Assembly: GCA_964532465.1 (NCBI GenBank)
Contig: CAZHHX010000008.1
Coordinates: 1 to 64,000, forward strand
Source: JAPLKB01 sp964532465
Lineage (GTDB): Bacteria > Desulfobacterota > Syntrophorhabdia > Syntrophorhabdales > Syntrophorhabdaceae
Direction: 5' to 3'
Length of the DNA: 64,000 nt
Shown here: in pieces, positions 43,140 to 52,591 of the stretch
How positions within the stretch are numbered: the stretch's first letter is position 1
Layout of the letters: each line of letters begins with the position of its first letter
The notes under the pieces: generated by a model
Databases searched by the model: none
Told to the model about the DNA's origin: nothing
Seen by the model: the letters and a program-made list of their open reading frames with translations, nothing else
Program-made: the position numbers and the translations under genes

Positions 43140-44969
43140 CTATGCTTTTTTCTCCGGCCTGATGATGCCGCAGGCAACGCTGCAGGTCCCGCATTCGGCA
43201 CAGAGACCTTCATCAATAGCAACTTTATGTTTTTCATCAATAAAAAACATGGCAGGACAATCAAGAAGCCTGATACATCGCTTACATCCTATACATTCCT
43301 CTTCCAGGGCTGCCCTGTCAAACATACCTGCATATTTCTCTTTTGAGAAAAGCAGGCATTCTCTTCTTGCAATGATTATTGCAGGGCCATTGTTGTTTTT
43401 GCTGATATAAGTCTCTGCCTCCTTTATCGTGTTTATCATATGAGGTATGTCAAAGGGATCGAGAATTCTCAAAAATGCAACGCCGAAACCCTCTATAATA
43501 TTTTCCATCAGCACCTGGCCGCCCTGTGTGCCGTCTGCCATGATACCCGTCTGCGGAGTCGGCTGCATACCTGTCATTGCCGTAGTGCCATTATCCATGA
43601 TAACGAGTATAAACCGCTTTTGTTTTTTTACCGCGTCGTAAAGGGGGGGCAGACAAGCATGAAAGAATGTTGAGTCCCCGACAGAGGCAAGTATGGGTAT
43701 GTTTCCCCCGTCCTGATTAATGGTATTGTAGAAACCTGAAGCCATGGCAACACCGGCGCCCATATCAAGACAGGTATCAACAGCTCCCTGGGAGATGCCC
43801 AGAGTATAGCACCCTATGTCCCCGGGAAAAATTGCCTCAGGAAATGCCTGCCGCATTGCAAGAAAAGACGCCCTGTGCGCACAACCGGCGCATAATTTCG
43901 GAGGTCTCGGCGGGAACTGCACGACCTTCAGTGATTCGTCTATCAGCGGATCAGGCGTAAATTTGTTTGCAGCCCTTATCTCTAATTCCCCGATTATCCT
44001 TCCTATCACATCTCTCACAATGTCGTAGGTCAGCTCCCCGGCATCCGGGACATAATCGTTTAATCTTCCATAAACTTTATTTCCATCATCAATAAGCGCT
44101 TCGAGGACGCTGTCCGTTTCCTCGATCACTAATATCCTGTCCATATTATTAATAAATTTGTAAAATTCGAGATTCTCATTTTGTTGTTCCGGATTGTTTG
44201 AACTTTGCCCGGACACGGGAGGTTTGGCCTGTGGAATTTTAATAGCCTTATAAACAGGGACCAGCGCTTCAAGGCCAAACTCCGATATCACATCCGAGAC
44301 AATGGAATAACTCATGCCCGAAGCGATAATACCAAGCTTGCCGGGTGCAGGAAAGACGGCAGCAGGCACAGTATTCGGAACACCTGCGCCCTCTGTGAGG
44401 ACAACATGTCTTATGCTCGGCGGGTAAAGCGGAACAGATTCCCTTGCGTGGCTTACCCTGTGGGTAGATCTCAATATTACCGGAATGTGTTTTTCAGCAG
44501 AATATTGTAAGGCATTATAGGCAACATCAGAGGCTTCTTTCGGCGAAGCCGGGTCAAAGACGGGGATATCAAATAACGTTGCAAGAAGACGTGTATCCTG
44601 TTCAGTCTGTGAAGATTGCGGCCCCGGATCATCGCATGATATTATAACAAGGGCTCCCTTTAGCTTTTTTCTTCGTGCCTTTAAAAGCGCCGGAAAGGCA
44701 ACATTCAATCCCACCTGTTTCATCATGCAGGCAGCTTTTTTACCTGCCGATGCCGCGCCAAAGGCTGCTTCAAGGGCGCATCTTTCGTTAACGGACCATT
44801 CCGCGTAGATATTCCCTTTTTCTCTTCTGTTAAATTCTATGATGCCGGGTATGATTTCCGAACTCGGTGTTCCGGGATATGCTGTTGCAAGTTCCAGTCC
44901 TGCTTCTACAAGACCTCTTGCTATCGCATAATTACCGATCATTACTTCCATAGTTACATCTTTTGTCAC
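43140..44969 (-). CDS. iorA: Indolepyruvate:ferredoxin oxidoreductase, alpha subunit
   Basis: The 609-residue enzyme oxidatively decarboxylates aryl pyruvates to aryl-acetyl-CoA with ferredoxin. It has the N-terminal domain (GNYAIARGLVEAGLELATAYPGTPSSE), the TPP-binding region (CAGCAHRASF, GDIGCYTLG, SVGDSTFFH) and a C-terminal ferredoxin domain with CIGCKRC and CAECGTCSVACG. iorB and an IorA-like paralogue lie upstream on the same strand. Confidence 0.95.
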   Translation of the reverse strand: MTKDVTMEVMIGNYAIARGLVEAGLELATAYPGTPSSEIIPGIIEFNRREKGNIYAEWSVNERCALEAAFGAASAGKKAACMMKQVGLNVAFPALLKARRKKLKGALVIISCDDPGPQSSQTEQDTRLLATLFDIPVFDPASPKEASDVAYNALQYSAEKHIPVILRSTHRVSHARESVPLYPPSIRHVVLTEGAGVPNTVPAAVFPAPGKLGIIASGMSYSIVSDVISEFGLEALVPVYKAIKIPQAKPPVSGQSSNNPEQQNENLEFYKFINNMDRILVIEETDSVLEALIDDGNKVYGRLNDYVPDAGELTYDIVRDVIGRIIGELEIRAANKFTPDPLIDESLKVVQFPPRPPKLCAGCAHRASFLAMRQAFPEAIFPGDIGCYTLGISQGAVDTCLDMGAGVAMASGFYNTINQDGGNIPILASVGDSTFFHACLPPLYDAVKKQKRFILVIMDNGTTAMTGMQPTPQTGIMADGTQGGQVLMENIIEGFGVAFLRILDPFDIPHMINTIKEAETYISKNNNGPAIIIARRECLLFSKEKYAGMFDRAALEEECIGCKRCIRLLDCPAMFFIDEKHKVAIDEGLCAECGTCSVACGIIRPEKKA

Positions 44970-45073
44970 AGAACCTCCAATGGGTTAAGCTGTTCAAACA
45001 GTTTGAACAGCTTCAACAGTTTAACCGTCCGCTTTATCCTGATTCTCCCTCCGCGGGCAGAGCCCTGAGGAAT

Positions 45074-45643
45074 CTACACTTTCCTGATGTTTCTGTCTTG
45101 AGCAATCGCATGACCCAGTTCAAAGACCTCCATGTTTTTTTCTAAAAACTTTCCCTTTGTTCTTTCCCTGATGGTTTGCCTGATATTCTGAGCATTATAG
45201 GGCTCAACAGCCAGATAAGCGAAGAAGCCAAGGAGAGCCATATTTGATGCCTGAAGCATGTTCTTTTCCGCAGCAGCATTATCGGCTTTGACGGGAAGGT
45301 ACGAAATGTTTCGTGCTGAAAGCATGTTGTCTATCTCTGGAGGGATGATATCTTTCCTTGTGTTAACGATTGCCAGACCGCCTTTTTTCAGGAACCCGAG
45401 GTTGCGGTAAAATTCGCTTTCTTCAAAGGCAAGGAGTATATCGGCATTCTCTTTCCCGATGAGGGGGCTTTTAAAATCGCCGATCTTGACAAGTGAAACA
45501 ACAGACCCTCCCCTTTGGCTCATGCCGTATTCATCTGATGCCAGCGCGTGATGTCCTGTGCTGATTGCCGTTTCAATCAGGATAGTAGACGCGAGCAGCA
45601 CACCTCTTCCGCCTATGCCTGCGCAAACAATTTCAAGTTTCAC
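45074..45643 (-). CDS. iorB: Indolepyruvate:ferredoxin oxidoreductase, beta subunit
   Basis: The 189-residue POR gamma-type subunit has GIGGRGVLLASTIL, the SDEYGMSQRGGSVVSLVKIG motif and an NTRKDIIPPE segment. It binds the other half of the active site with IorA. The gap to iorA is about 100 bases. Confidence 0.93.
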   Translation of the reverse strand: MKLEIVCAGIGGRGVLLASTILIETAISTGHHALASDEYGMSQRGGSVVSLVKIGDFKSPLIGKENADILLAFEESEFYRNLGFLKKGGLAIVNTRKDIIPPEIDNMLSARNISYLPVKADNAAAEKNMLQASNMALLGFFAYLAVEPYNAQNIRQTIRERTKGKFLEKNMEVFELGHAIAQDRNIRKV

Positions 45644-45743
45644 AGCGCCTCCCGGGAAAAAAGCGTTAAGCGTCGTTCGTAAAGCGTGAAGCGTATTTTA
45701 AGATTTTCAATCCTGTATTCTCCATTCTTATTTTTTAATTGTT

Positions 45744-47057
45744 TCATAAAATCCCCCTGCAGAAAAGGACGGTCAAAGTATCCGCATTGTAAAAACGTTC
45801 TATTTCCGAAACGTTCTCTATATGAAAAAAGTTGTGGAACCCGCATCCTTTCATAATCTTTTTAATTTCATCTTCTCTTTTGTCAGTCAGGACCAAAAGC
45901 ACATACGATGAATTGTTGTAAAGGGTATTTACAAAGGCAGGCATGCCTGAATGAAAGAAGTGCTCTTCAAAGGTAATGGCAAGGATTTTTTTATCAGGAT
46001 CAGCTTTTTTTATGCCGTGCGCCATGCTGATCGAAGAAGCTCCCCCAAGGGTATCTCTCACCACCTCAAAGCCATACATGGTTTCTTCATGTTTTTCCCT
46101 CTCAGGAATCCCCGCAATATGTTCCGCTTTTATTTTTGTCCTGTCCCGTATCTGAAATTCAATGGCCGGATACTCCCCTTCAATCACGAATATTTTATCC
46201 ATATGTTCTATGAAAGTACCTACCAGTTTTGCAGGCAGCGGGTAAACTGTTGAAATATATAAAACGCTTGTGTCTTCCCCGTAAAATTCCGCGTATGAAC
46301 GTTTATTGGTAATAACCCCCGTCTTTCCCTTCACAATATTGAGAATATTTCCATCATATCGTTCAAATTCCGCACGGATTTTCTCCGTCTTTTCGTTGAG
46401 CAGTTTATGCAACTGGTATCTGAATTTCGGCGTGGCTGCCCAGCGTGCAGGATTTTTATCAAATTTTGAATTTTGTGTGGTCCCGATTGTGTCGGGATAA
46501 TAACTTATAAATTCCGAGTCATCATTCTCCGAAACCGGACCCGCGCTGCGCGAGGACAGGCCCTTGACCCGCGCTGCGCGAGGAAAGGTTCCTGAACCTT
46601 GAAAGTTCCCTTCATCGAGCGCTGCCTGGACAATGACGGGGATTTCATACTTCTCTGAAATATAATATCCGAACTCCACAGAACGGGCCAGTGCAGCAGA
46701 TCCTTCTGCTGTTATAAGGGGTAATTTTGAAAAAAGCCCCATGGGTGTTACTTCCTCGTCAGTCTCCTGAATGCAGAGAATAAGAAAGCCGCCCACTGTG
46801 CCGGTGTAGGCAGAACTCATTAAAGGGTCCAACGCTTCATAGAGCCCTTCTGTTGAAAAAACACAGGCAGTCTTTTTGGCAACCATACCGCCAGTCAAAG
46901 CAAGCTCATAGGCAATTTTTTCATTTATTGAAACTTCAGAATAGAAGGCAGGATTTTCCTTTTTTAAAGCATCAAGGGCATGTCCAACCGCCCTGTTTGT
47001 CGTATATATAAGCCGCGCGCCGTTATCTATGAGCAATCTGCATATTTTTTCATACAT
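45744..47057 (-). CDS. IorA-like 2-oxoacid:acceptor oxidoreductase paralogue lacking ferredoxin domain
   Basis: The 437-residue protein resembles the alpha subunit of IOR (GARLIYTTNRAVGHALDAL, ACVFSTEGLYEALDPLMSSAYTG, a domain II near VFVIEGEYPAIEFQI, and a TPP-domain-like end, ITFEEHFFHSGMPAFVNTLYNNSSYVLLVLTD). It has no ferredoxin cysteines and its TPP core is short. It may be a non-catalytic or specialised partner of IorAB. A GC-rich repeat at 46538-46587 is embedded in frame, adding about 17 residues. Confidence 0.75.
   Translation of the reverse strand: MYEKICRLLIDNGARLIYTTNRAVGHALDALKKENPAFYSEVSINEKIAYELALTGGMVAKKTACVFSTEGLYEALDPLMSSAYTGTVGGFLILCIQETDEEVTPMGLFSKLPLITAEGSAALARSVEFGYYISEKYEIPVIVQAALDEGNFQGSGTFPRAARVKGLSSRSAGPVSENDDSEFISYYPDTIGTTQNSKFDKNPARWAATPKFRYQLHKLLNEKTEKIRAEFERYDGNILNIVKGKTGVITNKRSYAEFYGEDTSVLYISTVYPLPAKLVGTFIEHMDKIFVIEGEYPAIEFQIRDRTKIKAEHIAGIPEREKHEETMYGFEVVRDTLGGASSISMAHGIKKADPDKKILAITFEEHFFHSGMPAFVNTLYNNSSYVLLVLTDKREDEIKKIMKGCGFHNFFHIENVSEIERFYNADTLTVLFCRGIL
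46538..46587 (-). repeat. Two tandem GC-rich repeat units inside a coding sequence
   Basis: GACCCGCGCTGCGCGAGGA occurs at 46538-46556 and 46566-46584, 28 bases apart, so the two copies are read in different frames. The minus-strand core, GGGCCTGTCCTCGCGC, is also in dxr (37051) and nearly at 48372. It encodes PRAARVKGLSSRSAG. Confidence 0.75.
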
Positions 47058-47132
47058 GGCGGATATCCTCTGTTAGACGATTAATGATATATGTTTTTAT
47101 GCTTTCAGATTTTTTGTGAACCCTTTCTTTTC

Positions 47133-48230
47133 TCATGCCATCTTCCTCAATATATCTATACCTTTCAACAAATCCTCCTCTTTGGCAGCAAATGAAATTC
47201 GTACATTTGACTTCCTGCTTGAAAAGACACTTCCCGGTATAATAAACAGGTTGTTCTCCAGAGCCTTTTCAACAAATTTGTCTCCCTCTCCGCCGGGAAC
47301 CTCAGGAAAAATAAAAAAGGCACCTTCAGGTTTTACCACATTGTATTTATCTTTCAGGCCATCATAGATGAGATCTCTTTTTCTCCTGTAACCTTCAATC
47401 AATGAATCCGTATTATAATCAAGGGCTAAGAGCGCCGCCTTCTGAGCAAAGGAATTAACACTGCTGAAAACATACTGCTGCATGGTTACCATATACTGAA
47501 TGATCTCTTTCGGGCCGGCAACAAATCCCAGTCTCCAGCCTGTCATCGCCCATGTTTTTGAAAAGCCCCCGATTGTCAGGGTTTTATCATATAACTGACC
47601 CAGATAAACTCTGTCAGTGTTGTTCTCATATGCAAATTTATCATATATGTCATCGGAAAATACAATCAGATTTTTTTCCTTAGCAACCCTTGCTACCATT
47701 TCAAGTTCTTCCTTAGAGCATACCGAGCCTGTAGGATTATTAGGGCTGTTAATAAGGATAATTTTCGTTCTATCGGTAATCGCTTCTCTCAGCGCGGCTT
47801 CCTTTATCGTAAAATCCGGGTATGTATCAATAAAAACCGGTTTTCCGCCAAGGAGCATAATTTGATATTCATATAAGACAAAATAGGGGTCAGGAATAAT
47901 AACCTCGTCACCGGGATTCATGGTAACCATAAGGGAAAGCAATAAACCGCCCGTTGCTCCGGCAGTGATTATCACATCATCGCATATAACACCCTTTCCC
48001 TTTAAATGATAGAGGAGCTTTTCCCGTAATTCCTGGATACCGCCTGACGGCGTATATTTGTTAAATCCTGCCCTTATCCATTTAATCCCTTCTTCCTTTA
48101 CAGGATCGGGGATATCAAAATCCGGTTCGCCGATACTCAGATTTATCGGGTTTTTCATTTTATTTGCAAGGTCGAAGATTTTCCTGACACCTGACGGCCT
48201 CACACTCATTACCCTGTCAGAAAGCAGCAT
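47133..48230 (-). CDS. Class I/II PLP-dependent aminotransferase
   Basis: About 365 residues. The start at MLLSDRVMSV follows AAGGAGG; a longer frame from 48278 is not needed. Fold type I aminotransferase motifs are NLSIGEPDFDIP, YTPSGGIQELRE, NSPNNPTGSV and the PLP Lys in GGFSKTWAMTGWRLGF. It lies next to the IOR genes, so it may feed or drain aromatic or other 2-oxo acids. Exact amino acid not predictable. Confidence 0.92.
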   Translation of the reverse strand: MLLSDRVMSVRPSGVRKIFDLANKMKNPINLSIGEPDFDIPDPVKEEGIKWIRAGFNKYTPSGGIQELREKLLYHLKGKGVICDDVIITAGATGGLLLSLMVTMNPGDEVIIPDPYFVLYEYQIMLLGGKPVFIDTYPDFTIKEAALREAITDRTKIILINSPNNPTGSVCSKEELEMVARVAKEKNLIVFSDDIYDKFAYENNTDRVYLGQLYDKTLTIGGFSKTWAMTGWRLGFVAGPKEIIQYMVTMQQYVFSSVNSFAQKAALLALDYNTDSLIEGYRRKRDLIYDGLKDKYNVVKPEGAFFIFPEVPGGEGDKFVEKALENNLFIIPGSVFSSRKSNVRISFAAKEEDLLKGIDILRKMA

Positions 48231-48244
48231 TATTCCTCCTTCTT

Positions 48245-48560
48245 TTAATGGGGCTTGCGTCGCCCCCTCCACCGGCATAAGCCGTCGGAGCCTCCCCTTC
48301 TCGCCCGAGAACGGGCTATTTTACGCACTGACGCTATGTGCGCCGGGCTAACGCTTGCCCTCGCTTTACGGGGGCCTGTCCTCCGCAGCGTTAGCGAAGG
48401 TGGGTCGCCCCCTCTTCCACCGGCTTCAAGCCACGACCCGCTAAAAGCGGGTGCCCCGACCTCCCCTTCTCGCCCGAGAACGGGCTATTTATCGCACTGA
48501 CACCTCCGTTTATTGGGGCTCACGCCTGTCCCCGTAAGGGGGGCGCCCCCTCCATAAGCC
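48245..48560. repeat. GC-rich degenerate repeat cluster
   Basis: Roughly 300 bases far richer in G+C than the surroundings. A unit reading CGCCCCCTC...CCACCGGC...CTCCCCTTCTCGCCCGAG, AACGGGCTATTT, CGCACTGAC occurs at about 48258-48334 and 48404-48502, and a shorter CGCCCCCTCC near 48543. GCTAACGCT and AGCGTTAGC flank an inner GGGCCTGTCCTC (48372-48383) shared with dxr and the IorA-like gene. No gene is supported in 48231-48783. Confidence 0.65.
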
Positions 48561-48783
48561 TGCCTGTGCCAATAGTTTTTAGCGTATAAGATACAATATT
48601 TTTAACATATATAGAACACCGTTTTTTTATTTAAGACATCAAACCCGGTAATTCGTTTCCTTCGCTCTCAACTTTTACAAAAAGACCCGCTCATGACAGA
48701 TTCGCCAATTTCTTAAAGAAGCGGAACATATAAAACAGCGGAACTCCGGTGAGACAGGCTCTGGTTTTTTTAAAAGATATTTG

Positions 48784-49236
48784 CTATTTTCCTCTGAGAA
48801 TTGCCTGAATCAGGTCATCGAGACGCTGAAGAAAACGGGAGCTGTCTTTTTTTTTACGGGGCGTCGGGCCGCCCATAATGTTTCCCTGGTCGCGGAGGTA
48901 GGTCATGAGGTCTCTGTGCGCCAGGGCTTCGCCGATGGATTCTTCAGTGAAAACGCGGCCGCTCGGGTCAAGTACGCGAGCCCCTTTTTTCAGGCACCGC
49001 GAAGCAAGGGGCACATCGGCCGATACTGCGATATCTTTATTGCCGATGTGTTCTACAATCCAGTCATCTGCGGCATCAAGGTGGTCATTAACAACCACTG
49101 TTTCAACTAATTCGTCTTTTGGGATACGCATCTTAAAGTTGGAGACAAGATAGATTTTCAGCCCGTATCGTTTGGCCACTCTAATTGACTCATTTTTAAC
49201 AGGACAGGCATCGGCATCAACATATATTGTAATCAA
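48784..49236 (-). CDS. YaiI/YqxD family (UPF0178, DUF188) protein
   Basis: About 150 residues with the family block ITIYVDADACPVKNESIRVAKRYGL, VVNDHLDAADDWIVEHI, VSADVPLASRCLKKGARVLDPSGRVFT and LRDQGNIMGGPTPR. It resembles PIN-like nucleases, but the function is unproven. A TTG start at 49236 with an AAGGA upstream matches the family N-terminus; the longer frame from 49293 does not. Confidence 0.87.
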   Translation of the reverse strand: MITIYVDADACPVKNESIRVAKRYGLKIYLVSNFKMRIPKDELVETVVVNDHLDAADDWIVEHIGNKDIAVSADVPLASRCLKKGARVLDPSGRVFTEESIGEALAHRDLMTYLRDQGNIMGGPTPRKKKDSSRFLQRLDDLIQAILRGK

Positions 49237-49468
49237 GAGAGATCCTTTCGTTTGTAAGTATCTTCGGTGATTCCAGGAAAAACCACCTGACAAACATTTG
49301 GTGCAGAATAGATTTTCAACATCCTATTATTTTGCATGTTTTTTGTCAATAACGATTAGGATTTCTATACCATTTGTTTAAAGATTATGTGAAAATAAAT
49401 GCTACGATCCTGGCATGATATCCTTTGTCTGCTAATACCTTGATTCAATTCTGAAACATAGAGGAGTT

Positions 49469-50404
49469 ATGGAAAAATTATCTTTTTTATCAACAGTTAA
49501 GGCGTGGATACAGCTTTCCAGGGTGCCCTTTCACTCGGTAGGGGTTCTGCCTTTTATTCTGGGCACTGTCCTTGCCTGGAAAACAACCGGTATTTTTAAT
49601 CTTCCCGTCTTTCTCCTTGGTGTTATCGCGGTAATCCTGATCATGCTCTGTACATACTACACAGGCGAATACTGTGATATTTTTGAGGATAAGCTCTCAG
49701 CCGACATGGATAGGAACACCTTTTCGGGAGGAAGCCAGGTCATAGTGAAAAACCTTCTGCCTGATAAATATCCGATGATTGCCGGCTATATTGCCCTTGG
49801 CTTGACCGTTATTGTCGGGTTGATCATAAAATTCTATTACAATACAGGCATACTGACAATTCCTCTCGGTATTATCGGAATGATTTCAGGGTTCTTCTAT
49901 TCAAAGATGCCCATACGCTGGGTAGCAAGAGGAATAGGAGAACTCTTGATAGGCTTTTGTTACGGCTGGCTGCCTGTGGCTGTTTCATTCTATCTCCAGG
50001 TCGGAATGATTGATCCAGTCATACACTGGATTTCCCTGCCTATCGCCTGCACGATATTTAATGTGATTCTTGTCAATGAGTTTCCTGATCATCCGGCTGA
50101 TTTGATCGCAAGAAAAAGCAACCTTGTAGTAAGGCTCGGGAAGGAAAAGGCGGCATATCTATATATTTCTGTCACAGTGTTTGCGTGGATTACATTTGTA
50201 CTCTCAATAATGCAGGGACTACCGAATATAGCCCTTGCCTATTATGCTCCGGTTTTTGCCGTGTCTGCCTTCCTTGTTATCATGATGTATAAGAAGGGCT
50301 ATATGAGAAAAAAGATGCTGGAAGTCATATGCGGACTGACTATAGTTACCAATTTAGGCACCAGTCTGGCCTATGCCCTTGCAATCTGGCACAAGGGGAT
50401 ATAA
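49469..50404 (+). CDS. UbiA-family prenyltransferase (MenA-like)
   Basis: The 311-residue membrane protein has about 8 hydrophobic segments and two Asp-rich loops: YYTGEYCDIFEDKLSADMD with RNTFSGGSQ, and VNEFPDHPADLIARKSNLVVRLG. These are the prenyl-diphosphate and metal sites of UbiA enzymes. It may attach the isoprenoid tail in menaquinone synthesis (ubiE is at 30652), but other acceptors are possible. The next gene starts 5 bases after its stop. Confidence 0.88.
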   Translation: MEKLSFLSTVKAWIQLSRVPFHSVGVLPFILGTVLAWKTTGIFNLPVFLLGVIAVILIMLCTYYTGEYCDIFEDKLSADMDRNTFSGGSQVIVKNLLPDKYPMIAGYIALGLTVIVGLIIKFYYNTGILTIPLGIIGMISGFFYSKMPIRWVARGIGELLIGFCYGWLPVAVSFYLQVGMIDPVIHWISLPIACTIFNVILVNEFPDHPADLIARKSNLVVRLGKEKAAYLYISVTVFAWITFVLSIMQGLPNIALAYYAPVFAVSAFLVIMMYKKGYMRKKMLEVICGLTIVTNLGTSLAYALAIWHKGI

Positions 50405-50408
50405 TTCA

Positions 50409-51677
50409 ATGAGCTGCTTTCCAACAAAACCGAATATTCCTCCAACAAAACCTAATATTCCTTTAAGCCGCATATTCTGGCCTCCGAGCCTTGTAATGAA
50501 ACAGATGGGAAGCGTTCTTTATTTTAAATACCTTGCAAAATGGGACAGTTTCGGCAGATGGTTTGTCAAACACAGCTTCGGATCGCTCCCTGTTGCAGCC
50601 GGCTCCATCGGCATGGGGTGCATCGGTTTCCCTGCCCATCCGGCATGGGAAGTAACAGGCGCGTGCAATCTTAGATGCATTCACTGCCATGCCACATCAG
50701 GAAAGCCTGCAAAAGACGAACTAACGACCGACCAGGCTAAAAAATTCATAGATGATCTGGTAAAGGTGGATGAATTCCGGATGCTTGTTTATACAGGCGG
50801 AGAACCTCTTGTCCGGCCGGATATCTTTGAACTTTTCGAACACTCCAGAAAGGCGGGTTTCGCGAATGTCATTGCCACAAACGGCACCCTCATTGATGAA
50901 GATATGGCCTTCAGGCTCCGTGAAAGCGGTGTTGTCGGCGCTGCGGTGAGCCTTGATTCATCGGTAAACGAAATTCATAACAGAATCAGGGCAAACCCGA
51001 ATGCCTTTGAATTGGCCATGAGGGGTATGCATGCCATAAAAAAAGCAGGAATTCTCCTGCAGATAAACGTAACTGCCATGGAATACAATTTTGATACTTT
51101 AAGCGAACTGATAGAATTGGCTGACAATGTGGGTTCCGGTATTATGCTTATGTACCAGCTTGTTCCTGTCGGCAGGGGAAGTAATATCGAAGATGCTACC
51201 CTTGATATTACGGAGAATGAGAGGCTCCTCACATTCTTACAGAAAAAACAGAAAAACATTTCCACGATTATCGAACCGGTAGCCGGGCCTCAGTACTGGC
51301 CTTTTTTAATGGAACAGAACAAGAAAACCGACGGCATATGGATGAAGGCCGCTGAAAAAGTATTCCACGGATGCGCCGCAGGACGGGGTTTTGTCTATAT
51401 TAAAGCCAACGGCGATGTATGGCCCTGCCCCTTTGTCGAGGTAAATGCCGGTAATGTTAAGGAGCATTCCTTTGAATCCATATGGCGTGAGAGTGAGGTA
51501 TTTGTCAATCTTCGAGAAAGGGAACATACCTTAAAGGGACGCTGCGGAGAATGCAAATACAGAAAAATTTGCGGCGGCTGCAGGGGACGCGCCATGGCCT
51601 ACAGCGGGGATTACCTTAACGAAGACCCGTCATGCTTTATCAATACGGATAATACCAAGGAAGCTTTCAAAAAATAA
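50409..51677 (+). CDS. Radical SAM/SPASM protein (AhbD/NirJ/PqqE-like)
   Basis: About 422 residues. The radical SAM cluster motif is CNLRCIHC in EVTGACNLRCIHCHATSG. A SPASM domain at the C-terminus carries CGECKYRKICGGCRG and later CF. Similar proteins modify hemes or peptides. The N-terminus contains an imperfect tandem duplication, PTKPNIPPTKPNIP. Start at 50409 was chosen because it lies just past the UbiA stop; a start at MKQMGS is possible. It may use the UbiA product, but that is only positional. Confidence 0.85.
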   Translation: MSCFPTKPNIPPTKPNIPLSRIFWPPSLVMKQMGSVLYFKYLAKWDSFGRWFVKHSFGSLPVAAGSIGMGCIGFPAHPAWEVTGACNLRCIHCHATSGKPAKDELTTDQAKKFIDDLVKVDEFRMLVYTGGEPLVRPDIFELFEHSRKAGFANVIATNGTLIDEDMAFRLRESGVVGAAVSLDSSVNEIHNRIRANPNAFELAMRGMHAIKKAGILLQINVTAMEYNFDTLSELIELADNVGSGIMLMYQLVPVGRGSNIEDATLDITENERLLTFLQKKQKNISTIIEPVAGPQYWPFLMEQNKKTDGIWMKAAEKVFHGCAAGRGFVYIKANGDVWPCPFVEVNAGNVKEHSFESIWRESEVFVNLREREHTLKGRCGECKYRKICGGCRGRAMAYSGDYLNEDPSCFINTDNTKEAFKK

Positions 51678-51777
51678 CAATGAATATTTGAAAGCTTGCT
51701 TGGTATTATGCCCGGCAAATTAGATTTATAATGTTTGACAGCTACTTGGTATAAACCGGAAAAAGCATAAATAAGCC

Positions 51778-52566
51778 TTACTTTCCCTTAAAAACAGGCC
51801 TTCTTTTTTCAAGAAATGATAACGCAGCCTCCCGGTGGTCTTCTGTTTCAGAAAGCAGAGACAATTGCGAGGATATATAGTCCAAATGAGCCCTGAGAGT
51901 ACTTGTCTGAGCCTGATAAACCGCTCTTTTCATCATCCTCACTGCAAGAGGCGGTTTATTGGCAATTTTTTCTGCCAGTTTCATGGTTTCCTCCATAAGA
52001 GTGTCGTGAGGAACAACCTTGTTTACAATTCCCAGGTCAAGAGCTTCCGAAGGGCTTAACGCATCGCCGGTAAGAAGCAATTCCAGAGCTTTTGATGTAC
52101 CCACAAGCCGGGGTAAAAAATATGCGCCTCCATCTCCCGGCACCAGTCCCATTGTAATATATGATTCGGCAAGCTTTGCTCTGTCCGAACAGACCCTTAA
52201 ATCACAGATGAGCGCCATATCCATACCTGCACCCATGGCCGCTCCATTAATCGCCGCAATGACAGGTTTGTCAAGGTCCTCCATGGTAAGGACAATTCGA
52301 TGCACCCCTTCCCAGAGGAAATTCTTCATTCCCCATGAGCGGAGCCTGCCTTCTGCCATATCTCTTATATCCCCGCCTGAGCAGAAAGTGTCCCCGTTAC
52401 CTGTAACGATGATAACCCGTACCGAGTCATCCTGTTTTGCCTCTTTGAGGCAGGTATCCCAAAGAGATATCATTTCAGGGCTGAAGGCGTTTTTTGCTTC
52501 GGGTCTGTTAAGGGTAATAACAGCTATCATGTCCTGATGGCCGTACAATACATGTTCATCTTTCAT
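51778..52566 (-). CDS. Enoyl-CoA hydratase/isomerase family protein
   Basis: 262 residues of the crotonase fold: VITLNRPEAKNAFSPEM, the oxyanion-hole blocks FCSGGDIRDM and AAINGAAMGAGMDMALICDLRV, and MGLVPGDGGAYFLPRLVG with a typical Glu/Asp region. It should act on acyl-CoAs in fatty or aromatic acid metabolism. It is followed by nothing on its strand until the radical SAM gene. One of two paralogues in this region. Confidence 0.92.
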   Translation of the reverse strand: MKDEHVLYGHQDMIAVITLNRPEAKNAFSPEMISLWDTCLKEAKQDDSVRVIIVTGNGDTFCSGGDIRDMAEGRLRSWGMKNFLWEGVHRIVLTMEDLDKPVIAAINGAAMGAGMDMALICDLRVCSDRAKLAESYITMGLVPGDGGAYFLPRLVGTSKALELLLTGDALSPSEALDLGIVNKVVPHDTLMEETMKLAEKIANKPPLAVRMMKRAVYQAQTSTLRAHLDYISSQLSLLSETEDHREAALSFLEKRRPVFKGK

Positions 52567-52591
52567 AGTTGTAAACCTCTCCTGTATTGCG

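Noticed and set aside
45640..45846. Separate small gene between iorB and the IorA-like gene
   Set aside because: It mostly overlaps the end of the IorA-like gene in another frame and has no ribosome site or recognisable product.
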